This document shows positions 18,983 to 28,293 of a DNA stretch of 64,000 nt, one piece after another. Under the pieces are notes generated by a model, which had not been told where the DNA came from, searched no databases, and saw only the letters and a program-made list of their open reading frames with translations. The number at the start of each line of letters is the position of its first letter. Position 1 is the stretch's first letter. A program made the position numbers and the translations under genes. The stretch lies in the NCBI GenBank assembly GCA_023129325.1, contig JAGMCI010000033.1, positions 1 through 64,000 of the forward strand, read 5' to 3'. This stretch comes from Caldifarciminota bacterium. Lineage in GTDB: Bacteria; Hydrothermota; UBA3073; JACQXS01; JAGMCI01.

Positions 18983-20700
18983 TTTATCAACAATATTTTC
19001 TTTACTATTTTGTATTCTCCTGATTTAAGCTTAATGAAATATATACCAGATGGATAATTGCTTGCATCCCAAGTAACGGCAGTGGTTAGTGGTAAGTGGT
19101 TAGTGGTAAGTGGGAAAGACTTAACCAATCTCCCGCTTAAATCGTAAATTTTTAAACTGACTTTCTGTCCTTCACTAATCCCTAAGCACTGAACCCTAAC
19201 CACTGTAGTAAAGGGGTTTGGATAACACTCTAAACTCTGAACTCTAAACTCTGGACTCTTTGCTTCTTCCACACCTGGGGTAGCACGATAACCGATACTG
19301 AAACTTTTTAAACTGTCCATATTTGCAGTTATTGTAATTGTATCTCCTGATGAATTAACTCTTATTGTTTGATAAATATCATCTACGCGAATATTACCTG
19401 TTCCTGTAGAAGTTTTAACTATTGCTTTACCCTCATATATTCCTGAATTTGTATCAGTCTCAATTAAAGCAACAGCAATACCTCCAGTATAGATACTTGA
19501 TTTTACAATTGCTATTGCCGCTTCCCAAATAGAAGAGAGTCTATCAGTTCCATAGATACAGAGATATAAAGTGTCAGGGTCATTACCTATAGAATCTATT
19601 ATTGTAGAATAAGTATTATCGTAGTTCCTAACAGAATCTATAGATGTAGGTTCCCCAGGGACACCTGGAATAAAATCATTCTTAAAAGGCATAATATCTG
19701 CAGGTCCTTCAATCAAATTCTGAATAGTAGTGGTATCTTTAAACCACCAAAAGTTATTCTCAAGTGGAATAGTAATACTTGTATTGTTGTCAATTTCTGC
19801 ATCTGGTTGGAAGGTGTTATAATAAAGATGGGAGTGGTTTATTTTAAGTGTATCAGCATCGTCTGGCAAATAAGCCAATCCTGTTTCTGAAAAATATCTT
19901 GCTCCATTATCTGTGATAAAGCACGAGTCAATAAATATCTTGTCATATACTCCAACGCGTATAGCACCACTTTCCCACCAAGCTTGATTTCCACATATTA
20001 CACAACCTCGAATAATAGGTGAGGACCAATAATCACAGTAAATCCCTCCCCCGTAGTCTGATGAGTTATCACATATGAGGTTATACTTGATAAAAGGTGA
20101 GGAAATGCTACAGTAAATTCCACCGCCGTGATTAGCCCAGTTGCCCTGAATGATATTCTGCTGAATAACAGGAGATGAGAAATAACAATAAATTCCCCCT
20201 CCTGACTTATTTTGGATGATATTCTGTTTAATAGTAGGTGAGGAATAGCTACAGCGAATGACTCCACTTCCTTTTGAACCCTGCAAAGTAAGCCCTTGAA
20301 TCACTGCTTCACGAGAAGAATTATCATCAAATGAACAGCAGATAACATGAAAGGCAGTACCGGATGTATCAGCAGCATCGAGTGTGCAGGCGGATGCGCC
20401 GTGCTCACTCATCAAACAGATTGAATCACGCATAATAAGACCAATATAACCTTTATCAGTGGCAGTATTTATAGTTACAAAATATCTTCCATCCTGAACC
20501 ATCACAGTATCATAGGCATTACAGATATTTATTGAATCCTGAATTGCCTGCCCTGAAGAGCCTGACTCAACTACCCTAATTTCCCCAAATACAGATGTAG
20601 CAATTAAAAGACTTAAAACAGCACACAGACCTGCCTGCAGCCAAAATAAAGATTTTTCTCTGTGTCCTCTGTGGTTCATTTTTAATTTTTGATTTGTCAT
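18979..20700 (-). CDS. Right-handed beta-helix repeat protein with T9SS-type C-terminal sorting domain
   Basis: Repeats SPTIKQNIIQNKSGGGIYCYFSSPVIQQNIIQGN; C-terminal CYPNPFTTVVRVQC...LKIYDLSGRLVKSF...GIYFIKLKSGEYKIVKKILLIK. Confidence 0.8.
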   Translation of the reverse strand: MTNQKLKMNHRGHREKSLFWLQAGLCAVLSLLIATSVFGEIRVVESGSSGQAIQDSINICNAYDTVMVQDGRYFVTINTATDKGYIGLIMRDSICLMSEHGASACTLDAADTSGTAFHVICCSFDDNSSREAVIQGLTLQGSKGSGVIRCSYSSPTIKQNIIQNKSGGGIYCYFSSPVIQQNIIQGNWANHGGGIYCSISSPFIKYNLICDNSSDYGGGIYCDYWSSPIIRGCVICGNQAWWESGAIRVGVYDKIFIDSCFITDNGARYFSETGLAYLPDDADTLKINHSHLYYNTFQPDAEIDNNTSITIPLENNFWWFKDTTTIQNLIEGPADIMPFKNDFIPGVPGEPTSIDSVRNYDNTYSTIIDSIGNDPDTLYLCIYGTDRLSSIWEAAIAIVKSSIYTGGIAVALIETDTNSGIYEGKAIVKTSTGTGNIRVDDIYQTIRVNSSGDTITITANMDSLKSFSIGYRATPGVEEAKSPEFRVQSLECYPNPFTTVVRVQCLGISEGQKVSLKIYDLSGRLVKSFPLTTNHLPLTTAVTWDASNYPSGIYFIKLKSGEYKIVKKILLIK

Positions 20701-20745
20701 TTTGATATTTTATTTTTGATATTTAATATTATGTTCATCTGTGGC

Positions 20746-21129
20746 TCATAATAGTTTGCCTAAAATAAAACCCAAAACTATTCCTATTAGTAATGCCGTG
20801 ATAAGAACTCTTGATTTAAATATATCTATCTTGTGTCCCCTTCTCAAGACTAAAAGAGTCACTACATAAGCAAATCCATTTGCAATCCAAATAAGGGGAA
20901 GAGAGACTATTTTTACTATAAATGGACCTACCACAGGAATAAGGTTAATAGTGCTCAAGAGTCCAGAAAAAGCTTGAGTAAAGAATCCAAACACAATTAC
21001 ACCAAAAGCCATAATCTTCTTATCCAGCCCAAAATGTAAAAATATAAATATGACAATACCAATAATAACCCAGCTAATCAAAAGCTTCTTATTCCGAACA
21101 AAAAATTGTCTCATTATTAGTAAGTGCAA
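20746..21129 (-). CDS. Small multi-span membrane protein, unknown function
   Basis: 127 aa with several hydrophobic segments. Confidence 0.55.
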   Translation of the reverse strand: MHLLIMRQFFVRNKKLLISWVIIGIVIFIFLHFGLDKKIMAFGVIVFGFFTQAFSGLLSTINLIPVVGPFIVKIVSLPLIWIANGFAYVVTLLVLRRGHKIDIFKSRVLITALLIGIVLGFILGKLL

Positions 21130-21266
21130 AAATATGCCACAGATTGCACAGATTAAAATGTTTTTTTCTAATCAATGAAATCCGTGGCTCTTCTTAAATT
21201 TTGATTTGACATTTCAATATTTGCATTTTAATTTTTACATTTGCATAGTTTGTGGCTTCATAGTTA

Positions 21267-22019
21267 CTATTTTAATGTAAAAAAGACTTTGAATCCGTTG
21301 GGTTTTATTATTAATCCATATCTTGGTGGTTCGTGGGAAGCAATTATTGCACTTATAAGGCGGTTTAATATGGCGGCTCCTACACAATAACTTGCTCTTT
21401 GAAGAACTTCTCTCTTCTCTTTTCTTAAGTTCCGATAGCCTTTCCATTTTCCGTTTGAGATAGACCAATCCCACTTTAAACTTTCAGGCATACTGTTTTC
21501 TTCAATATATTTGAGTTGACGTTCTCTGGCATCTTCTGGATACTTATCTTTAGGATAAATTTCTCTTGCTTCTTGTCTAATATATTCATTATAGTCATCT
21601 AAACTTTCATACCATTCAACTGTATCGTAATAATCTCCACCTTCTCCCATTTTAGCTCCTGAATTTGCATGAGCATAGAGCATATAATCATTTTTAAGAA
21701 CTCCAGCATACCACCTGAAGCCAAAATAAGTGAACCATATACTGCCTTCTATCAAATAAGCTCTTATAGCATCTTTCTTGTTTCCCATATATTGTTCTCC
21801 AAGTCCTGGAACCAATAAAGATAAAGCTATTGCTTTCTTATGAGATTTAGGCTCAAGTACAATTTCGGGTGGAAAATCCAGAGGCTTTAATTCCTCTACT
21901 CCATAAACTGCAGTGCTTAAAAATATTAACATTATTTGTATAATCTGTGTTAATCTGTGGTTCACCACGACCTTTTCACTCTGACGAATCGGAACGAGCA
22001 CCACCGAGTGGTTCTTCAT
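21267..22019 (-). CDS. Exported protein of unknown function (DUF5683-like appearance)
   Basis: SLLVPGLGEQYMGNKKDAIRAYLIEGSIWFTYFGFRWY; likely true start at MLIFLSTAVYGVEE, with upstream codons derived from repeats. Confidence 0.55.
   Translation of the reverse strand: MKNHSVVLVPIRQSEKVVVNHRLTQIIQIMLIFLSTAVYGVEELKPLDFPPEIVLEPKSHKKAIALSLLVPGLGEQYMGNKKDAIRAYLIEGSIWFTYFGFRWYAGVLKNDYMLYAHANSGAKMGEGGDYYDTVEWYESLDDYNEYIRQEAREIYPKDKYPEDARERQLKYIEENSMPESLKWDWSISNGKWKGYRNLRKEKREVLQRASYCVGAAILNRLISAIIASHEPPRYGLIIKPNGFKVFFTLK
21963..22005. repeat. 36-bp mini-insert at gene start (reverse orientation relative to window)
   Basis: CACCACGACCTTTTCACTCTGACGAATCGGAACGAGCACCACC. Confidence 0.9.
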
Positions 22020-25000
22020 TTTACGACTGCGAATTTCTTAAACCTTACAAAATTCTCACTCCCTGCCTTGACTTCAATACGGCATATATAAATGCCACTC
22101 ACAAGGTCAGGAAGTGGAACTTCTATAGAGCCCTTTTCCCCAATTTTACCCTCAAAATCTTTTACTATTTCACCTGCTATATTGATTATTTTTATGTTCA
22201 CCGAGCTCGCAGAGCCGCTGAAATATTTTATCCTTCCCCAACTGTGGACTGGATTTGGATATATATAAAAAGGACTTTCTTTGAATACATTAGTTGGAAT
22301 TATTGGAGGTGTTGGAGTAAGCTTGTAGATACCGTTATTACACTCATCACAATGAAGCATGGCCCAAGGTAAAGCACCATAATTTCCAAGACTCCAGGCA
22401 TAAAGTTTGCCGTCATCACAACCTACAATAATTTCAAGTAACTCATCACCATCAATGTCAACAAGAACTGGGGTTGAATAAATTTTACCCCCAACTGATA
22501 ATGGAAATCCAGAGGCAAGGTCTCCTTTATTAGTATAAGCAAGAAGTTCACCATCTGGAGAACCAATTACAATTTCAAGTCTTCCATCTCCGTTTATATC
22601 CCCAACCACAGGAGATGACTGAAAGGACTCACTAACTTTTGTTTCGATTGGAAAACCAGGCAAATTTGCCCCATTATTATTAAAGGCGTAAATCTTATTT
22701 CCTGCGGCTAATATTATGTCTAAAAGAGAATCACCGTCAATATCAGCTAAAGCTGGTGATGAATAAAAAGAAGTATCTTTTAAACTGCGACTCCAGATAG
22801 TCTTACCACTGTTATTTATACAGTAAACTTCACCTATTCCAGTAGATATAATAATTTCTGATTTTCCATCTCCATTTATATCACCGACTACAGGAGATGA
22901 AGTAGTAGGGGGGAGGTGTGGCTCAAGTGCAGTCCATAATGTGTCACCATTTGGTTTTATTGCCCATATTCTGCCATCAAAAGAAACAGCATAAATTACC
23001 GTATCACAAGAATCATAAACAGGTGTTGTCCATATATATTGATGTAAATTTTTAGGAAACCCAGCCAATGAATTCCCATTACCATCCCAGGCATAAAGTT
23101 TGCCATCATCTGAGCCTATAAAAATTTCTTTACCTTCAATAGTATCAATATTTGCCAAAAGAGGTGCAGAAATTATTGCATCTCGTATTGTATCAGTGGT
23201 TGGAAATCCAGGAAGTATATTTCCAGATAATATATCCCATGCATATACTTTGCTCCATACCTCAAGTACACTATCTTTTGCCATTTTGAAAGAAGATGTA
23301 GCCGAAGGCTTTAGCCTTCGTGAATAAAAAGTCTTCTTACTTTCTCGCCAACGTCCAAAATATGCACCACAAACAACATCTGGAATGCCATCCCCATTTA
23401 TATCACCTATTGCCGGTGATGAAAAAATATTTGCACCATATCCAGCATCCACAGGTTGATAACTCCACTTAATTCCACCGCTATCATTGCATACAAATGT
23501 ATAACCACCATTGAGAGTATCCATAACATTACAGGCAATTAGCTTTTTGCCATTAACCTCTATAATATTTGGTGAGTTTACATCAAAAAAGTCACCACAT
23601 TTTACTGGAAAACTTGCATATCTCCAGTCAAATTTAAGAGAAAAGCTCATCACAGTATCTGATTTGCTAATATTATAAATAGAGATATGTGACATTGAAC
23701 CTTTATTATTATTTGTATTTGGTTTTGTAATTGGTGTAAACTTATCTAAGTTCCCTTCGTAAAAAACATCCCATGGTGTGCCATAGAAAAAAGCCTCCAT
23801 ATTTGTTGCCAACCACCAAGGAGTCTCGAAATCTTGAATCCCATCTGCTTCTTCCATATCTACACCTTTTGGGGAACCAACATTTATTTCATTCATCAAG
23901 GAATCACGGGCAACTTTATCCTCATCTATATGCCATATTGCAAGCCCACCAGCCATTGTATCACAGGGTGTCCCCCAATCATAATCATCAAATCTTATAA
24001 GAACTCCGTCCTTCCATACCCTTATACCAGTGGAATCAAAATGAAAAATGGAATCCGGGGAAACCCAGAACGAGTCTACTGATGTATCAGGTGAATGATA
24101 TGCAAATCTCTCGGTTACTAAAAAATACTCTTTTGTATTTATTGGCACTTTATAAAGTTTAGTCCTTGTGGTGTCATTACCTCCCATTCTGTAGACTTTT
24201 ATATCAGTAGTGTCTTTATCAAGAATTTCTGGCTTTATCCAGCCAAGTTTTTCTGTATGCCATGCTGAAGTATGCGGAGGCAATAATCCATTTAAATTCC
24301 AGTTTCCTGTTCCCATTAAAGCCCAGCCTCCACAACCCATTGTCTCACCCCAAGTGTCATATAAGTCATATAGCCCTAATTGATGCCCAAACTCATGAGC
24401 TAATCCGCCCTGCAGATAACCTGACATACCATCTTGAAATGCAGTCTCTGGATAAATTATACCCTCTGTAATTGCGACTGTGCCATCATCCACCCAGACA
24501 GGAGTTCCAAAATATTCATCAATATTAGCTACAAAACAAGCAATAATATCACAAGGAGAATCCCAGAAATAATCCGTCTGCCACATTGAACCAGCATGAA
24601 AAAGGATAACAGCATCATAATTTTTGAACTTTACCAAAGTATCTTCATCACAAGTAAGAACTGCATCTCTAAAAAGAGTAAGTAAACCTTGAACATAATT
24701 TTCAGGGTCGCCATAATAAGTCATTTTATAAGGGAGTTTATAACTTGCATTGTCTCCATCAGGAACAACATCAAACTTTATATATAATTTACCTCCAGAG
24801 TTATCCCACCAATAATTTCTTAAAGATTCCATCAGATGCTCAAAATATCTTTTGGTATGTGGTGGGTCGTAGTAAAGATTATGATAGCCCTTATTCCCAG
24901 ATATGGAATCAAATGGAGAATCTCTTTTCCCGTTTATATAGCCAAGCGAATCATAAGGAAACTCATTGCCCTCAATATCCATTAATCCATTTCCAGTGGT

Positions 25001-25312
25001 TAGTGAAGTCGTATCTTCTTGAAATTCAATCCTTATAGCAAGAACATAAAGAGTATCAGGCCCAGGACCCAATTTTCTTTTCTTTATCCCTTCAAGTAAA
25101 TTTCTTTTTGATGGTTGACGAATATATCTTTTAAGTTCAGGTTTCTCTTTAAAGAGCTTGTCAAATTTTTGATTTACAAATTTTACCCTCTTTGTTCCAA
25201 GCTCCTTTAATTTCTTAAATTGAGCCCGCTCACTTGCCCAACTTGAAAAACTCAAAACAGCACACAGATTTACACAGATTAAAAAGATAAACACAGATTT
25301 GAATTTTTTCAT
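22016..25312 (-). CDS. M6-family metalloprotease domain protein with FG-GAP/VCBS-type propeller and T9SS-type C-terminal domain
   Basis: HEFGHQLGLYDLYD zinc motif; repeated VVGDINGDGRLEIVIGS; C-terminal YPNPVHSWGRIKYF...GIYICRIEV. Confidence 0.85.
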   Translation of the reverse strand: MKKFKSVFIFLICVNLCAVLSFSSWASERAQFKKLKELGTKRVKFVNQKFDKLFKEKPELKRYIRQPSKRNLLEGIKKRKLGPGPDTLYVLAIRIEFQEDTTSLTTGNGLMDIEGNEFPYDSLGYINGKRDSPFDSISGNKGYHNLYYDPPHTKRYFEHLMESLRNYWWDNSGGKLYIKFDVVPDGDNASYKLPYKMTYYGDPENYVQGLLTLFRDAVLTCDEDTLVKFKNYDAVILFHAGSMWQTDYFWDSPCDIIACFVANIDEYFGTPVWVDDGTVAITEGIIYPETAFQDGMSGYLQGGLAHEFGHQLGLYDLYDTWGETMGCGGWALMGTGNWNLNGLLPPHTSAWHTEKLGWIKPEILDKDTTDIKVYRMGGNDTTRTKLYKVPINTKEYFLVTERFAYHSPDTSVDSFWVSPDSIFHFDSTGIRVWKDGVLIRFDDYDWGTPCDTMAGGLAIWHIDEDKVARDSLMNEINVGSPKGVDMEEADGIQDFETPWWLATNMEAFFYGTPWDVFYEGNLDKFTPITKPNTNNNKGSMSHISIYNISKSDTVMSFSLKFDWRYASFPVKCGDFFDVNSPNIIEVNGKKLIACNVMDTLNGGYTFVCNDSGGIKWSYQPVDAGYGANIFSSPAIGDINGDGIPDVVCGAYFGRWRESKKTFYSRRLKPSATSSFKMAKDSVLEVWSKVYAWDILSGNILPGFPTTDTIRDAIISAPLLANIDTIEGKEIFIGSDDGKLYAWDGNGNSLAGFPKNLHQYIWTTPVYDSCDTVIYAVSFDGRIWAIKPNGDTLWTALEPHLPPTTSSPVVGDINGDGKSEIIISTGIGEVYCINNSGKTIWSRSLKDTSFYSSPALADIDGDSLLDIILAAGNKIYAFNNNGANLPGFPIETKVSESFQSSPVVGDINGDGRLEIVIGSPDGELLAYTNKGDLASGFPLSVGGKIYSTPVLVDIDGDELLEIIVGCDDGKLYAWSLGNYGALPWAMLHCDECNNGIYKLTPTPPIIPTNVFKESPFYIYPNPVHSWGRIKYFSGSASSVNIKIINIAGEIVKDFEGKIGEKGSIEVPLPDLVSGIYICRIEVKAGSENFVRFKKFAVVK
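23303..23320. repeat. Palindrome in M6 protease gene
   Basis: CGAAGGCTttAGCCTTCG. Confidence 0.75.
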
Positions 25313-25367
25313 AATTCGTATAATTTATATTGAACTTTTTAATTTTTTATTTGTCGTTTTAATATTT

Positions 25368-25410
25368 CCTGCCCGCCGTCCCGATTTTATCGGGACTTTA
25401 GCAGGCGGGG
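25368..25410. repeat. Nested intergenic hairpin
   Basis: CCTGCCCGCCGTCCCGATTTTATCGGGACTTTAGCAGGCGGGG; inner GTCCCGATtttATCGGGAC. Confidence 0.85.
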
Positions 25411-25464
25411 ATTTTTGATATTTAATATTACCTATATTTATCAGTATTCTCATCTGTGTTCGCA

Positions 25465-25549
25465 CGGAGGGAGAGGGATTCGAACCCCCGTCCCCATAAA
25501 GGGAACACGATTTCGAGTCGTGCGCCTTCGTCCACTCGGCCACCCCTCC
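25465..25549 (-). tRNA. tRNA-Ser (anticodon CGA), CCA not encoded
   Basis: Minus strand GGAGGGGTGGCCGAGTGGACGAAGGCGCACGACTCGAAATCGTGTTCCCTTTATGGGGACGGGGGTTCGAATCCCTCTCCCTCCG; CACGA/TCGTG anticodon stem, loop CTCGAAA, long variable arm, GGTTCGAATCC T-arm. Confidence 0.93.
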
Positions 25550-25562
25550 AAAGAGATTTTAA

Positions 25563-25591
25563 ATTATATCCTAATAAATTCTATCTGTCAA
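25563..25591 (-). promoter_or_regulatory. Promoter of tRNA-Ser (TTGACA-17-TATAAT)
   Basis: Complement TGTCAA 25586-25591, ATTATA 25563-25568. Confidence 0.8.
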
Positions 25592-25782
25592 GAAAAAAAG
25601 AACCACGGATTTCACAGATTATACGGATTAAAGATATACTTTAAAAAAATGTTCATAGATTACGCAGAACTTACAGGAATAGAAAGGATATTTTATTCTA
25701 AATCTGTATTATCTGGATAATCCGTGAACTTGTCTTTTCATAATACATCCCCGCCTTGACTCGCAGGTAAGGCAGGAAATAG

Positions 25783-26217
25783 TTAAACTCGTTTGTTTTT
25801 AAAAAAAGATTTTAATAATTTTTTGCACTCAGATTCAAGAACTCCAGAAATAATCTTTATCTCAGGACTTTTAATTTCATAAACACTGCCCAAACTCCCA
25901 AGTTTTGGGTCCTTTGCTCCAAATACACATCTTGAGATTCTTGATAAAAAGATTGCTCCCGCACACATAGGGCAGGGCTCCAAAGTTACATATAAGGTTG
26001 CATTATTCAATCGCCAATTATTAATAGAATGAGAAGCACTTGTTATGGCAATTATTTCTGCATGTGCTGTTGGGTCTTTAAGGGATTCAACTTGATTATG
26101 CCCACGCCCTATTATTCTGTCGTTGAGGACAATAACTGCACCTATAGGAACTTCCTTTTCTTCTTTTGCTAATTCAGCTTCTTTAAGTGCTTCTTTCATC
26201 CAGTGCGTATGTTCCAT
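25783..26217 (-). CDS. tadA: tRNA-specific adenosine deaminase
   Basis: HAEIIAI and PCPMCAGAIFLSRI zinc deaminase motifs; 144 aa. Confidence 0.88.
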   Translation of the reverse strand: MEHTHWMKEALKEAELAKEEKEVPIGAVIVLNDRIIGRGHNQVESLKDPTAHAEIIAITSASHSINNWRLNNATLYVTLEPCPMCAGAIFLSRISRCVFGAKDPKLGSLGSVYEIKSPEIKIISGVLESECKKLLKSFFKNKRV

Positions 26218-26396
26218 TGCTACAGTTTTTACAAGGTTTTGGGATAAGCATTTTCCCTTGTCCCAATCTCTTTATCATTTTAGGCGGAATATCAACTATT
26301 TTTGGTAATCCCTGCTCTTTTTCCAATTTCTCTCGCCAACTCTTGCGTGTTTGCATAATTCAAATTTCAAATCTTCAATCTGTATAATCCGTGGTT

Positions 26397-27596
26397 TTAT
26401 ATGACGCCGTATTTTTTGCCTACCTTTGTGAAGGCATCTACTGCACGGTCTACTTGGTCAAATGTATGAGCAGCTGATAATTGAACCCTGATGCGAGCCT
26501 GACCCCGTGGAACTACAGGATAATAAAAGCCTATAACATATATGCCATCATCCAATAAGTCTTTTGCCATATCCTGAGAGAGTTTAGCGTCATTCTCAAA
26601 CTTACCTAACATTATGGGAACAATAGGATGAATGCCCGGCTTAATATCAAAACCAGCATCTGTCATCTTTTGTCTAAACCTCATTGTATTTGCTTCAAGT
26701 TTATCTCTTAGTTCGGTTGTTTTTGACAAAAGGTCAAATACAGCTATATAAGCACCTACAACTGATGAAGCTAAAGTGTTTGAAAAGAGATACGGGCGAC
26801 TTCTCTGGCGATAAAGTTCAATTATCTCCTTGCGTCCTGTTGCGAAGCCTCCTGAAGCACCACCAAGTGCTTTGCCAAGAGTTGATGTAATAATATCAAT
26901 CCTTCCCATAACACCACGATATTCTGGGGTGCCACGACCGGTCTTCCCCATGAATCCAGTGGCATGAGCATCATCAACCATCACCATAGAACCATATTTA
27001 TCAGCTAAGTCACATATTTCATCTAATTTGGCAATATCGCCATCCATAGAAAAGACTCCATCAGTAGCTATTAACCGATATTTCATATTTTGTGTTTCCT
27101 TCAATCTTGCTTCCAAATCGTCCATATCTGCATGATTAAATATGAATCTCTGTGCCTTGCATAGACGAATACCGTCAATCACAGATGCATGATTGAGCTG
27201 GTCAGTAATTATGGCACACTCTTTATCAAGCAGAGGTTCAAATGCTCCTCCATTGGCATCAAGACAAGCAGCGTATAGTATTGTATCTTCTGTTTCAAGA
27301 AAGTCAGATATCTTTTTCTCTAATATTTTGTGTATGTCTTGAGTACCACATATAAAACGAACTGAGCTCATCCCAAATCCCCATTCATCAAGAGTTTTAT
27401 GAGCTGACTCAATTACCTTTGGATGACTTGAAAGTCCAAGATAATTGTTAGCACAAAAATTAAGAACCTTCTTGCCACCCTTAACCTCAATCTCTGTTCC
27501 CTGAGGAGTCATTATGATTCTCTCCTCCTTGTATAATCCTGCATCACGGATTGATTGAAGTTCCTTTTGCAGGTCTTGCTTAATTTTTCCGTACAT
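26397..27596 (-). CDS. kbl: Glycine C-acetyltransferase (2-amino-3-ketobutyrate CoA ligase)
   Basis: [44 protein letters not shown] (PLP lysine). Confidence 0.88.
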   Translation of the reverse strand: MYGKIKQDLQKELQSIRDAGLYKEERIIMTPQGTEIEVKGGKKVLNFCANNYLGLSSHPKVIESAHKTLDEWGFGMSSVRFICGTQDIHKILEKKISDFLETEDTILYAACLDANGGAFEPLLDKECAIITDQLNHASVIDGIRLCKAQRFIFNHADMDDLEARLKETQNMKYRLIATDGVFSMDGDIAKLDEICDLADKYGSMVMVDDAHATGFMGKTGRGTPEYRGVMGRIDIITSTLGKALGGASGGFATGRKEIIELYRQRSRPYLFSNTLASSVVGAYIAVFDLLSKTTELRDKLEANTMRFRQKMTDAGFDIKPGIHPIVPIMLGKFENDAKLSQDMAKDLLDDGIYVIGFYYPVVPRGQARIRVQLSAAHTFDQVDRAVDAFTKVGKKYGVI

Positions 27597-27620
27597 AATA
27601 ATACCCTCCTTTTATTTTGA

Positions 27621-27648
27621 ATTACATGTTTTGTTTATTTTATGTCAA
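27621..27648 (-). promoter_or_regulatory. Promoter of kbl (TTGACA-16-TGTAAT)
   Basis: Complement TGTCAA 27643-27648, ATTACA 27621-27626. Confidence 0.6.
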
Positions 27649-27681
27649 GAAAAAAATGACCTTCCTATTTTCCAAATAGCC

Positions 27682-28293
27682 TTAAATAGAAAAACCAAGA
27701 AGAAAGGCTTTTTTGTTCACTTTCCAGGTCTTTTCAGGTAGTCTTTGCTCAATTACTTGAAAATATTTTTCTTTTGGAAAATTAAGTTTTTGGGCAAGTG
27801 CTCCCAAGAGAACAATATTAACAGTCCTTGGATTACCAGCTTGCCTCGCAAGAGATAGTCCGTCTACAAGAATAACTTCCTTAGCTACTTTTTTAAGTTG
27901 TGGAATAATGTTTGTTGGATATTCTATTTCACCAGCTGAAACGCATAGGGGAGGAAGTTCATAATTATTTATAATGTATATACCACCTTGTTTTAAATGC
28001 TTAATTGTTCTTAAAGCTTCAAGTTTTTCAAATGCAAGTATTATATCCGCTTCGTTTTCACTTATGAGTGGAGAATAAACTTTGGCTCCAAATCTAACAG
28101 CAGATGTAACAGCTCCTCCTCGTTGTGCCATTCCGTGAACTTCGCTCTTCTTAACATCAAATCCAGATTTTAGTGCTGTAAGAGCAAGGATATCGGATGC
28201 AAGTAATATTCCCTGCCCACCAACACCACAAATAAGAATAGATTTAGTCATTTTATAGCGTTTTTGACACATACTTGTTTGCACATTCCACAT
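27682..28293 (-). CDS. iorB: Indolepyruvate:ferredoxin oxidoreductase beta subunit; real start probably internal (MTKSILICG)
   Basis: ILICGVGGQGILLASDILA, SEVHGMAQRGGAVTSAVRFG. Confidence 0.85.
   Translation of the reverse strand: MWNVQTSMCQKRYKMTKSILICGVGGQGILLASDILALTALKSGFDVKKSEVHGMAQRGGAVTSAVRFGAKVYSPLISENEADIILAFEKLEALRTIKHLKQGGIYIINNYELPPLCVSAGEIEYPTNIIPQLKKVAKEVILVDGLSLARQAGNPRTVNIVLLGALAQKLNFPKEKYFQVIEQRLPEKTWKVNKKAFLLGFSI

Noticed and set aside
21947-22372. 141-aa plus-strand ORF
   Set aside because: Antisense to the well-supported 22016-25312 metalloprotease gene; includes the 36-bp repeat, no domain.
25415-25720. ORFs 25415-25720, 25456-25644 and 25325-25543 overlapping the tRNA
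   Set aside because: They read through the tRNA-Ser gene (peptides such as ERDSNPRPHKGNT are typical tRNA read-through artefacts).
5324-26396. Repeated 'cacagatta' strings as a CRISPR array
   Set aside because: Copies are degenerate, irregularly spaced over kilobases, with no uniform spacers and no cas genes.
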